The notes under the pieces are model-generated. The model was not told where the DNA came from and made no database searches. It saw only the letters and a list, made by a program, of their open reading frames with translations. The position numbers and the translations under genes were made by a program. From positions 68,887 to 75,948 of the forward strand of contig NVXA01000006.1 in assembly GCA_002746395.1 (NCBI GenBank): a stretch of 7,062 bases of DNA, given 5' to 3'. Of the stretch, positions 1 through 6,117 are shown piece by piece; position 1 is the stretch's first letter, and every line of letters starts with the position of its first letter. This stretch comes from Paracoccaceae bacterium (GTDB taxonomy: Bacteria > Pseudomonadota > Alphaproteobacteria > Rhodobacterales > Rhodobacteraceae).

Positions 1-61
1 GCGCACCGTAGCAAAATGTCCACAAAACGCTCCCGCCTGCCGAAATGTCATAACGGTGCGC
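1..61. repeat. Long-range 9-bp perfect inverted repeat
   Basis: Positions 1-9 (gcgcaccgt) are the exact reverse complement of 53-61 (acggtgcgc), with 43 bases between. The right arm shares seven bases with the left arm of the 55-75 hairpin, so the two foldings exclude each other. The left arm touches the window edge and may be longer. Confidence 0.5.
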
Positions 62-75
62 GGGGACCGCACACC
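55..75. repeat. GC-rich hairpin downstream of sufS
   Basis: Positions 55-63 (ggtgcgcgg) pair with 67-75 (ccgcacacc) around a three-base loop, giving a nine-pair stem with one G-T wobble on transcription from the minus strand. It begins 38 bases after the sufS stop. No T run follows in either direction, so it is not a standard intrinsic terminator. It could protect the mRNA 3' end, contribute to Rho-dependent ending or act in a longer leader. Confidence 0.55.
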
Positions 76-112
76 CTACATCATCGCCTGAGATAAGAAT
101 ACAAGTTCGCCC

Positions 113-1333
113 CTACCCCAACAACTCGTGGCACAGCTCCAGCGCGTCGATCAATACGTCGACTTCTTCAACCGTGTTATACATCCCGAAGGACGCACGA
201 ACCGTCGCCGTTACCCCAAGATGCTGCATAAGTGGCTGGGCGCAGTGATGCCCTGCCCTTATTGCCACGCCTTTGCGGTCAACGATGGTGGAAATGTCGT
301 GCGCGTGTGCCGCTCCGTTCATGGTTAGCGAAAAGATCGCGCCTTTGCCCGGCGCGTTACCTTGGATGTTAATGTAATTCAGGCCACGCAGACGTTCATT
401 CGCATAAGCAAACAACGTCGCCTCGTGCGCGGCGATGTTTTCCATGCCGATGTCCATCATATATTCCAACGCCACACCCATGCCGATGATTTGGACAATA
501 CCGGGGGTTCCTGCCTCGAATTTATGAGGGGGGGTGTTGTAAGTGACATTATCCTTAGTGACTTCGCCAATCATATCGCCGCCGCCCATGAAGGGGATCA
601 TCTCGGCTTGGCGCTCGGATTTGATATAAATCGCGCCGGACGCAGATGGGCCGTAAAGCTTGTGGCCAGTGATAACATAAAAGTCGGCGTCCAGATCGGC
701 GACATTAACCGGCATATGGACTGTGGATTGGGAGCCATCAACGCAAACCACAACGCCTTGATCATGGGCCGCCTTGATGATCGATTTGACATCAACAACA
801 GTGCCCAGCACGTTGGACATATGCGTAATCGCGATCATCTTGGTCTTGGGGGTAATCGCGTCAATCACGGCTTGAGGATCAAGCGAGCCATCCTCCGCCA
901 CGTCCACCCATTTCAGCACGACGCCCATGCGTTCACGCAAGAAGTGCCATGGAACGATGTTGGCGTGATGCTCCATCACCGAAAGGATAATCTCATCCCC
1001 CGCCTTAAGATTGGGAACGCCCCAACCGTAAGAAACAAGGTTCAACCCTTCGGTAGCACCCGACGTGAACAGAATTTCTTCTTCACGCGCCGCGCCCAGA
1101 AACTTCTGCACAATCCCGCGAACAGCCTCGTATTTATCCGTCGCTAAGTTCGACAGGTAATGCAACCCGCGATGCACGTTGGCGTATTCGTCAGCGTAGC
1201 CACGGGTCACGGCATCAATCACCACCTGCGGTTTTTGGGCCGAGGCACCGTTATCCAAATAAACCAACGGCTTGCCATGCACCTTGCGTGACAGAATCGG
1301 GAAGTCTTTGCGTAATTCGTTTACATCATACAT
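113..1333 (-). CDS. sufS: SufS cysteine desulfurase (group II, PLP-dependent)
   Basis: This enzyme removes sulfur from L-cysteine, giving alanine and an enzyme-bound persulfide that feeds the SufBCD scaffold in the cytosol. The product is 406 residues, the usual SufS length. Visible landmarks are the PLP-binding lysine in TGHKLYGP (K225), the PLP-stacking histidine in MEHHANIVPW (H123), the DGSQS motif (D199, Q202), the catalytic cysteine in IRAGHHCAQP (C364, with R359 before it) and R379 in VRASFG. H123, R359, C364 and R379 fall at the same numbers as I recall for the E. coli enzyme. The short segment around the catalytic cysteine is typical of group II. An in-frame TTG at 1342 would add three residues, but GGAG at 1344-1347 lies 10 nt before the ATG at 1333 and only 1 nt before that TTG, so ATG is preferred. 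The start overlaps the end of the preceding Yip1-like gene by 8 bases, suggesting translational coupling. No SufE or SufU partner is in view. Confidence 0.96.
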   Translation of the reverse strand: MYDVNELRKDFPILSRKVHGKPLVYLDNGASAQKPQVVIDAVTRGYADEYANVHRGLHYLSNLATDKYEAVRGIVQKFLGAAREEEILFTSGATEGLNLVSYGWGVPNLKAGDEIILSVMEHHANIVPWHFLRERMGVVLKWVDVAEDGSLDPQAVIDAITPKTKMIAITHMSNVLGTVVDVKSIIKAAHDQGVVVCVDGSQSTVHMPVNVADLDADFYVITGHKLYGPSASGAIYIKSERQAEMIPFMGGGDMIGEVTKDNVTYNTPPHKFEAGTPGIVQIIGMGVALEYMMDIGMENIAAHEATLFAYANERLRGLNYINIQGNAPGKGAIFSLTMNGAAHAHDISTIVDRKGVAIRAGHHCAQPLMQHLGVTATVRASFGMYNTVEEVDVLIDALELCHELLG

Positions 1334-1919
1334 TCGGGACAAGCTCCATCACCGGCAGGCCAAGGATGCTTGCGAGAACAACCGATATGGCACTTGCGAT
1401 CAGAAAGGCCACGACGGCGACGACAAACCCCAAAAACAGGTTTTTCGTGCCCAGTAAGTGGGACCAAAAGACTGCCAAGGTGTATGGCGCCCAAACGATT
1501 GTGAACAGAACCACGAACATTCCGAATGCGCCGAACAACGCAGATGTCAAAATCATCACGGCCAGCAGAACCACCAACAGGAAGTTGAACCACAGGTAAA
1601 TGGCCATCGCGTCCGAGAAGGCCACACTCACGCGGATTCCACGGGCTAACAGAACTACAATTTGGCTAACTATAAAGGCATTAACAAATTGCACTGCCAC
1701 ATCAATCAGCGGCACAGAAAACTTGACCGTCCATGCCTCCGTCGCTTGTGTTTGTATGAAGGTGTATAGCAGAAATTGCGACAAAATCGTGAGAACCGCC
1801 AAAAGCAAGGCAGCCTCGATCAGTACGTTTCTGGATAGGTTTAACCCTATCAAATGTGGCGCAGCGGTACGTGGCCGGAAGAAACTCTCCCTCGCCAGTT
1901 CCAGCAAGGGAATGGGCAT
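1326..1919 (-). CDS. Yip1-like integral membrane protein, copy D (next to sufS)
   Basis: The 197-residue product is very hydrophobic, with about five predicted membrane segments (roughly 32-54, 70-92, 105-126, 128-151 and 160-187) and a short N-terminal region starting MPIPLLELARESFFRP. I read it as the Yip1-like protein often found just before sufS in Rhodobacteraceae; the family call rests on overall pattern and context. It is the most divergent of the four copies: it lacks the FGG or FGA motif the others carry after the second membrane segment, having ARGIRVSVAFSDA there, but keeps an aromatic IYLWFNF segment in the third helix. Its ATG follows the TAA of copy C without a gap (TAAATG), with GGAG at 1928-1931 placed 8 nt upstream inside copy C. 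Its 3' end overlaps sufS by 8 bases. No catalytic residues are evident, and its role in Fe-S assembly is unknown. Confidence 0.8.
   Translation of the reverse strand: MPIPLLELARESFFRPRTAAPHLIGLNLSRNVLIEAALLLAVLTILSQFLLYTFIQTQATEAWTVKFSVPLIDVAVQFVNAFIVSQIVVLLARGIRVSVAFSDAMAIYLWFNFLLVVLLAVMILTSALFGAFGMFVVLFTIVWAPYTLAVFWSHLLGTKNLFLGFVVAVVAFLIASAISVVLASILGLPVMELVPNV
1344..1347 (-). promoter_or_regulatory. Ribosome-binding site deciding the sufS start
   Basis: GGAG on the minus strand, inside the end of Yip1-like copy D, lies 10 nt before the ATG at 1333 and 1 nt before the alternative TTG at 1342. It supports the ATG and fits re-initiation by ribosomes finishing copy D at 1326. Confidence 0.6.
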
Positions 1920-2591
1920 TTAGATAACTCCGTTTGCCCTTAGATATAGTGCCCAGAACATACCTACAATACATAGTAGCGAAAGTGTCGCAAATAGTGG
2001 GTAAAATTTCTTAAAACCGTGTGCTGCGGTCGCCCCGGCGGAAACAAACCAGATATATGGAAGCAAGCCGAGCCATAATGGCGCCAATGACAGTGTCTCG
2101 CCAGATAAAAACGGCAGCGTATTCTCCATCGAAGCCATGCTGACGGTCAGGATTGCGGCAAGAACTTCAAATGGGGCTGACACAAATGATCCCCAAAATA
2201 CGCCTGCGCGGGTATCTTTCAGCGTTCCTGTACCACCAAAGGCGCGAAGGACGAGGCCAAGAATAAACGAAAATGCATAGATAGCCCCTGTCCGAAGCAT
2301 CAACGCCACAACCAGCAGCAACGCAACGTCGTCGGGCAATGCGCTTTGCGCAATAGATGTAGGGCTTACGACAGTTTTGATAGAGAAAGACAGGAAGAAG
2401 ATCAAATCGGAAAGAAGGACAAAAAACAACAAGCGCGCTTCCGACGGACGTTCCGCGATTAAACGACGAGTTGATGCGGGCATATCTTTCCATGCGTCGG
2501 TAATGCGTGCAAAAAAACCTGTATTATTTTGACGGTACCTGCGGTATCCGACGTTAAAATCTGTATCCGTTGGTTCGATATCAATAGTCAT
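1920..2591 (-). CDS. Yip1-like integral membrane protein, copy C
   Basis: The 223-residue product has a polar N-terminal region of about 50 residues rich in Asp, Arg and Asn, then about five membrane segments (roughly 54-76, 88-116, 128-152, 168-186 and 197-217). It is a close paralogue of copy B: residues 47-140 align without gaps to copy B residues 41-134 with 55 of 94 identities, including ERPSEARLL, VALMLRT and the FGG motif at 118-120. The two also share the pattern of Pro, Trp and WFVS in the fourth segment. The extra membrane-proximal N-terminal region differs from that of copy B. The start is supported by a strong purine-rich ribosome site (AAGGGGG at 2597-2603, 5 nt before the ATG). 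It follows a 124-base gap and abuts copy D directly. The function is unknown; assignment to the Yip1 family is by pattern only. Confidence 0.85.
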   Translation of the reverse strand: MTIDIEPTDTDFNVGYRRYRQNNTGFFARITDAWKDMPASTRRLIAERPSEARLLFFVLLSDLIFFLSFSIKTVVSPTSIAQSALPDDVALLLVVALMLRTGAIYAFSFILGLVLRAFGGTGTLKDTRAGVFWGSFVSAPFEVLAAILTVSMASMENTLPFLSGETLSLAPLWLGLLPYIWFVSAGATAAHGFKKFYPLFATLSLLCIVGMFWALYLRANGVI

Positions 2592-2715
2592 TGAAGCCCC
2601 CTTACTTATCTTGATTAACTCGGTCCGTGTTTACGATTAATGCCATCTTTAGAAAAAGTAGTTGCAGTTGAATTTTAGGTCACAGCCAGATAGCCTAACC
2701 CCGTATTGGTTTAAC
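2592..2715 (-). other. Intergenic gap between Yip1-like copies B and C
   Basis: These 124 bases are the longest non-coding stretch inside the operon. They are A/T-rich, contain a TTTTT run on the minus strand near 2652-2656 and end with the strong ribosome site of copy C. Only weak 5-bp inverted repeats precede the T run, such as TTAGG/CCTAA, so this is not a convincing terminator. I see no promoter good enough to call. A 14-codon frame (2602-2646) lies within it but has no support. Confidence 0.5.
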
Positions 2716-3357
2716 TTACATCGCCATGTAGCGAACACCGGCCACCAAGATTACCGCCAACACTGCGATCGTTCCGAAAATAGGAACCGCGTTGTCGATT
2801 CGGTTTGCAGCCGCAGCACCCTTGGAAACGAACCATACGAATGGAACCATACCAAGCCAGTAAGGTGCCATCTGGACACCTTGATTTTGAAGAAATGTAA
2901 AGCTTCCGCCAAACTGGTTGATGATGACAGAAAACTCGGCGATAATCAATCCGATCGGCGCAGCGACGAAGACACCCCAAATTACACCAACACGTGTTTC
3001 AAACAGGGTCGCTTTACCACCAAACATTTTAACGACTACGCCAACAACAAGTGCCAGCGCATAAATGGCAGTTGTGCGCAACATCAATGCAACCATTAAC
3101 CAAAGAACAACATCGGATCCCATTGAAGCAGTTGCCGCTTCTGTCGGCGCGATTAGCGTTTTTAGCGCCCATGACAGTGTGAAAATCATGTCGGACAGAA
3201 GTACCAGCATCAAAAGTCGGGCTTCGGACGGGCGTTCACTTAGCAACTCTTCAGTTGTGGCGCGCATATCGAAGAATGACCGTGCCAGGCGAACCGTAAC
3301 GCTCGGCCGAAGGTTCTCTACATCGTTACTAATGTCTGAAATGTTGACGCTAACCAT
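2716..3357 (-). CDS. Yip1-like integral membrane protein, copy B
   Basis: The 213-residue product has a soluble N-terminal part (about residues 1-45) followed by about five membrane segments (roughly 47-69, 83-111, 122-147, 163-183 and 191-209). The motif FGG at 112-114 after the second helix, then TRVGVIWG in the third and PYWLGMVPFVWFVSKGAAAA in the fourth, is the arrangement shared with copies A and C. It is the closest relative of copy C (55 of 94 identical residues in one ungapped block), so the two probably arose by tandem duplication. The ATG is well supported by AAGGA at 3365-3369, 7 nt upstream. It is separated from copy A by 63 bases and from copy C by 124, unlike the tightly packed flanking genes. 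Its base composition is visibly lower in G+C than the suf genes. The function is unknown. Confidence 0.85.
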   Translation of the reverse strand: MVSVNISDISNDVENLRPSVTVRLARSFFDMRATTEELLSERPSEARLLMLVLLSDMIFTLSWALKTLIAPTEAATASMGSDVVLWLMVALMLRTTAIYALALVVGVVVKMFGGKATLFETRVGVIWGVFVAAPIGLIIAEFSVIINQFGGSFTFLQNQGVQMAPYWLGMVPFVWFVSKGAAAANRIDNAVPIFGTIAVLAVILVAGVRYMAM

Positions 3358-3420
3358 TATACTGTCCTTTTTTGAGTTAGGACCAACATCGTTTACAAGT
3401 TTGACGGAATTAGGGCAGGA
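3358..3420 (-). other. Intergenic gap between Yip1-like copies A and B
   Basis: This 63-base spacer carries the good ribosome site of copy B (AAGGA, 3365-3369). No terminator hairpin or convincing promoter is visible. GTAAAC followed by a GGTCC-type block, read on the minus strand, occurs about 35-40 bases before the copy B ATG, and a similar pair lies before copy C; this may be a leftover of their duplication or chance. Confidence 0.45.
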
Positions 3421-4023
3421 CTAGGGCCATTGTGCCGCAAGGTTAACAATTAGTAAAATTCCAACTGTAATTACTAAAATAACTCCGGAAACACGCCATG
3501 CACTGCTAAAATTTTTGGCTTCTGCCAACATTGCACCCCAAATTCGCAAGATTGCGAAGGCCAAAATGATGTTCAAGGCGTTCAGCATGTTTTGCCCGAA
3601 ATCGCCACCAATCTGGATAAAAGCACTGGATAGCATCGCCTTGAGGATCAGCATCGGACTAAGGACGGCAAGCCCCCAAAACAACGCGTGTCGAGCTTGT
3701 TTATTGCTGTTTGTCGCCCCAAAGGCTTTGGCGACGAAGTGGGATATCCACGCGACCCCGTACATCAATAGCGGCAAAAAGAACATCACTACGAAGAACC
3801 ACATGATGATCCCAGCCACGATACTTTGATCTGGCGATTGCGACAAGTCTGTGGCAAACAAACGGGGTAAAAAACTTAGGAAAACCACAAAACAGCCGAA
3901 AACGAGCAGTGCGAGCAACCCCTCCTCGCCCGGATTTCTATCCAGCTGTTTGCGCATGGAAGCCCGAAGGCCCCCATACGCTCTTACTATTTCGGGTAAG
4001 AACCCACTGCCCAAAAAGCTCAT
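3421..4023 (-). CDS. Yip1-like integral membrane protein, copy A (next to sufD)
   Basis: The 200-residue product has a short amphipathic N-terminus (MSFLGSGFLPEIVRAYGGLR) and about five membrane segments (roughly 36-56, 68-97, 111-133, 147-166 and 178-196). The FGA at 101-103, the ARHALFWG stretch in the third helix and LRIWGAMLAEAKNF at the end of the fourth match the Yip1-like proteins I recall between sufD and sufS in Rhodobacteraceae. It aligns in pattern with copies B and C (NPGEEGLLALL against ERPSEARLLML) but with much lower identity. The ATG comes one base after the sufD stop (TAACATG) with only a weak purine stretch before it, so translation probably depends on coupling to sufD. The 3' part is markedly A/T-rich: 3421-3480 has 21 G+C of 60 bases, against 36 of 60 in sufD at 4501-4560. 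The function is unknown. Confidence 0.85.
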   Translation of the reverse strand: MSFLGSGFLPEIVRAYGGLRASMRKQLDRNPGEEGLLALLVFGCFVVFLSFLPRLFATDLSQSPDQSIVAGIIMWFFVVMFFLPLLMYGVAWISHFVAKAFGATNSNKQARHALFWGLAVLSPMLILKAMLSSAFIQIGGDFGQNMLNALNIILAFAILRIWGAMLAEAKNFSSAWRVSGVILVITVGILLIVNLAAQWP

Positions 4024-4024
4024 G

Positions 4025-5311
4025 TTAATCTCTATGCCGCTCCATCCAGCCGCCGAGGCGTTCGCGAATGATGTTCCCCATCGCTTCGTCTTCGATTTCC
4101 TGAATGCTTTCGTCCATGAATGCCAGAACCAGCATATCTTGCGCCTGATCCTTGGGAACCCCGCGCGAGGTCAGATAGAACAGTGCCGTCTCATCGACCG
4201 CGCCACACGTCGATCCGTGCGAACAAATCACATCGTCGGCGTATATCTCAAGCTCAGGTTTGGCGAGGAACGTGCAGTCATCATCCAACAACAAACCTTG
4301 GGCAATTTGGTACCCGTCTGTTTTTTGTGCATGTGCCGGCACAAGGATCTTACCTTGGAATACGCCAGTCGCACCGTTACGTAGAACTTTTTTGAAAACC
4401 TGACGGCTTTCGCAATTCAACGCGTCGTGCGTCACAAACACTGTGTCATCGTGATGATAGGCCCCGTCACCCGCGCTCGCACCCGAAACGGTTGCAAAAG
4501 CATCGTCGCCGGTGAACTCGATCACCGCTTCGTTGCGGGTTAACGCGCCGTTTACCGTCAGCGTGAAGCTTTTGAAACGGCTTTCCTTGCCAAGACGCGC
4601 AAACATATGTGTCGCCGCCAAGCGTTCATGATCCCGCCCTTGCGCCCGCACATGGTGGAAGGCCGCGCCGTCAGCAATCTCGACTTCAAGGCTGCTGTTG
4701 AAGCGCGCCGCCGCCGGACCGTTTTCAAGAAGCGTGAAATCAGCCCCTGCTTCCAGTTTGATCACTGTGTGAACCATAACGTCCGCATCCGCGCCGGAAC
4801 GCACATACCGCAACGCGATTGGTTTGGAGGCTTTGCCCGAAACCCGAATGGCCAGCCCTTCAATAGCAACAGCCGTATTCAGTGCCGCCATAGGGCGCGC
4901 CACCGGGTTCTGGCCGTTGGCTTCCAGAACACCATAAACATCGCTCGCCCAGTGGATGTCTTTGGACATAGCGGAGGCCAGCGTTTCAATTTCGACCCCT
5001 TCCATTTCCAGATCGTCCGACAGATCAGCGCGCAGAACTCCGTCCACGAACACCACCAAAAGTTTGTCGATCTCGTCAAACATTGGCGCTTCGTCCGTCT
5101 CGATGATCGCGGCAGGTTTAGCAGGTTCCAACAGTCGCGCCGGATTGGTGAATTTCCAATACTCGTCACGCCGAACCGGCGCCCCGTTTTCACGCAAGGT
5201 TGTCAGCGCGCGCGAACGCGCATCTGATGCCCACTTCCCCTCGCCCGAAGGCGCGGGATAAGCGGCGATCAACGCCTCGGTTGCGTCAACTTTATTAGCA
5301 GCAAGCGCCAT
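4025..5311 (-). CDS. sufD: SufD, Fe-S scaffold subunit of SufBC2D
   Basis: SufD pairs with SufB to form the heterodimer, held by two SufC ATPases, on which nascent Fe-S clusters are built in the cytosol. The product is 428 residues, normal for the family. The C-terminal core shows the hallmark FQGKILVPAHAQKTDGYQ near 318-335 and KPELEIYADDVICSHGST near 351-368; H365 in CSHGST corresponds to the conserved histidine implicated in iron binding or cluster assembly (H360 in E. coli). The middle, about 150-330, is the repetitive beta-helix typical of SufB/SufD, and the N-terminal 100 residues are the variable helical part, including RRDEYWKFTNP near 48-57. The ATG overlaps the sufC stop (TAATG), with GAGG at 5319-5322 placed 7 nt upstream, so the two are probably translationally coupled. 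The next gene starts one base after the stop. Confidence 0.96.
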   Translation of the reverse strand: MALAANKVDATEALIAAYPAPSGEGKWASDARSRALTTLRENGAPVRRDEYWKFTNPARLLEPAKPAAIIETDEAPMFDEIDKLLVVFVDGVLRADLSDDLEMEGVEIETLASAMSKDIHWASDVYGVLEANGQNPVARPMAALNTAVAIEGLAIRVSGKASKPIALRYVRSGADADVMVHTVIKLEAGADFTLLENGPAAARFNSSLEVEIADGAAFHHVRAQGRDHERLAATHMFARLGKESRFKSFTLTVNGALTRNEAVIEFTGDDAFATVSGASAGDGAYHHDDTVFVTHDALNCESRQVFKKVLRNGATGVFQGKILVPAHAQKTDGYQIAQGLLLDDDCTFLAKPELEIYADDVICSHGSTCGAVDETALFYLTSRGVPKDQAQDMLVLAFMDESIQEIEDEAMGNIIRERLGGWMERHRD

Positions 5312-6066
5312 TACGCCACCTCGTTCAGCAAAGCTTCATAGCCGTTGTTTTCAACTTCCAACGCCAACTCTGGCCCACCGCTTTTGATGATTTTTCCGTT
5401 TGCCATAATATGTACAACATCAGGCTTGATGTGATCCAGCAGGCGTTGGTAATGGGTAATGACAAGGAAAGACCGTTTCCCGTCGCGCATCGCATTAACG
5501 CCTTCGGCCACAAGTTTCATCGCATCGACGTCCAGACCGGAATCCGTTTCATCCAGAATACACATCTTTGGTGCAAGCATTGCCATCTGCAAAATCTCGT
5601 TACGTTTCTTCTCGCCACCCGAGAAACCAACGTTGACGGGGCGTTTCAGCATATCTGCATCAATCTTCAGGCTTTTCGCTTCGGCCCGAACGAGTTTGAG
5701 GAACTCGGCCGCATTCAATTCTTCCTCGCCGCGCGCTTTGCGTTGGGAATTAACCGCCGTACGCAGGAAGGTCATGTTACCAACACCGGGAATTTCCACA
5801 GGATACTGGAACGCTAAAAACAGGCCTGCCGCGGCGCGTTCTTCTGGCGCCATGTCCAGCAGATCCACACCGTCGAGCGTTGCAGTGCCACCGTCCACAA
5901 CATACCCGCCCTTGCCCGAAAGCACATAGGACAGTGTCGACTTACCAGAACCATTCGGCCCCATAATCGCATGCACCTCGCCGGCACCGATATTCAGATC
6001 AATACCTTTAAGAATTTGTTTATCTTCGTCCTCAAGCGAGGCCTTCAGGTTCTTAATATTCAACAT
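5311..6066 (-). CDS. sufC: SufC, ABC-type ATPase of the SufBC2D scaffold
   Basis: This cytosolic ATPase binds SufB and SufD, and its ATP-driven dimerisation opens the scaffold for cluster assembly; it is not a transporter despite its fold. The 251-residue product, from the start chosen here, shows in order Walker A GPNGSGKST (36-44, K42), the Q-loop in FQYP (Q87), the ABC signature FSGGEKKRNE (148-157), Walker B with CILDETDSGLD (169-179, D172, E173) and the switch histidine in VITHYQ (H205). K154, E173, D175 and H205 match the SufC-specific pattern, in which Glu and Asp around Walker B form an unusual salt bridge with Lys. The frame is open up to an ATG at 6108, but the ATG at 6066 has AAGGA 7 nt upstream and gives the family-like N-terminus MLNIKNL. 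Confidence 0.97.
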   Translation of the reverse strand: MLNIKNLKASLEDEDKQILKGIDLNIGAGEVHAIMGPNGSGKSTLSYVLSGKGGYVVDGGTATLDGVDLLDMAPEERAAAGLFLAFQYPVEIPGVGNMTFLRTAVNSQRKARGEEELNAAEFLKLVRAEAKSLKIDADMLKRPVNVGFSGGEKKRNEILQMAMLAPKMCILDETDSGLDVDAMKLVAEGVNAMRDGKRSFLVITHYQRLLDHIKPDVVHIMANGKIIKSGGPELALEVENNGYEALLNEVA

Positions 6067-6073
6067 TTTCATT

Positions 6074-6078
6074 TCCTT
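6074..6078 (-). promoter_or_regulatory. Ribosome-binding site deciding the sufC start
   Basis: On the minus strand this reads AAGGA and lies 7 nt before the ATG at 6066 but only 1 nt before the in-frame ATG at 6072. It therefore favours 6066 over 6072. A second AAGG near the sufB stop could serve the ATG at 6108, but the 14 extra residues would have no counterpart in SufC proteins I know. Confidence 0.7.
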
Positions 6079-6117
6079 AGTATGCGGCGCTCGGCCGTCT
6101 AAATTCATTGACGAGCC

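Larger units (their letters stand above)
1..112. other. Intergenic region downstream of sufS, no gene called
   Basis: This is the end of the window after the sufS stop. No confident gene, promoter or terminator is seen. Short open frames run to the window edge on both strands (minus from an ATG at 51, plus ending in a stop at 94-96), but neither has a ribosome site or a recognisable sequence. The notable content is a set of overlapping inverted repeats, listed separately. Confidence 0.5.

Noticed and set aside
1..51. Start of a downstream minus-strand gene at the ATG at 51 (such as the SufT-like gene often found after sufS)
   Set aside because: 17 open codons reach the edge, but there is no ribosome site, the GC-rich hairpin ends just upstream, and the residues match nothing I recognise.
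1..96. C-terminal end of a plus-strand convergent gene, with a stop at 94-96
   Set aside because: The frame is open from the edge but only 31 codons are visible, rich in Arg/His/Lys, with no recognisable family, so it cannot be supported.
362..1147. Long plus-strand open frame (261 codons) antisense to sufS
   Set aside because: It lies entirely inside the confidently identified sufS on the opposite strand; its His/Asp/Asn-rich product looks like a codon shadow and no family is recognised.
1334..1342. TTG start for sufS at 1342
   Set aside because: The ribosome site would be only 1 nt away; the ATG at 1333 has a workable spacing and gives the usual length and residue numbering.
2602..2646. 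A 14-codon open frame just before Yip1-like copy C, as a possible leader peptide
   Set aside because: There is no clear ribosome site, no run of regulatory codons and no attenuator hairpin; a frame this short is expected by chance.
2650..2705. Possible intrinsic terminator between copies B and C (T run preceded by TTAGG/CCTAA)
   Set aside because: The stem is only 5 bp, A/T-containing, and separated from the T run by about 17 bases.
4607..5227. Plus-strand open frame of 206 codons antisense to sufD
   Set aside because: It is a shadow of sufD: low-complexity Arg/Phe/Asn-rich product, no ribosome site and no recognisable domain.
6067..6108. Longer SufC start at the ATG at 6108
   Set aside because: It would add 14 residues with no counterpart in SufC proteins I know; AAGGA at 6074-6078 is ideally spaced for the ATG at 6066. 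An AAGG 7 nt before 6108 keeps it formally possible.
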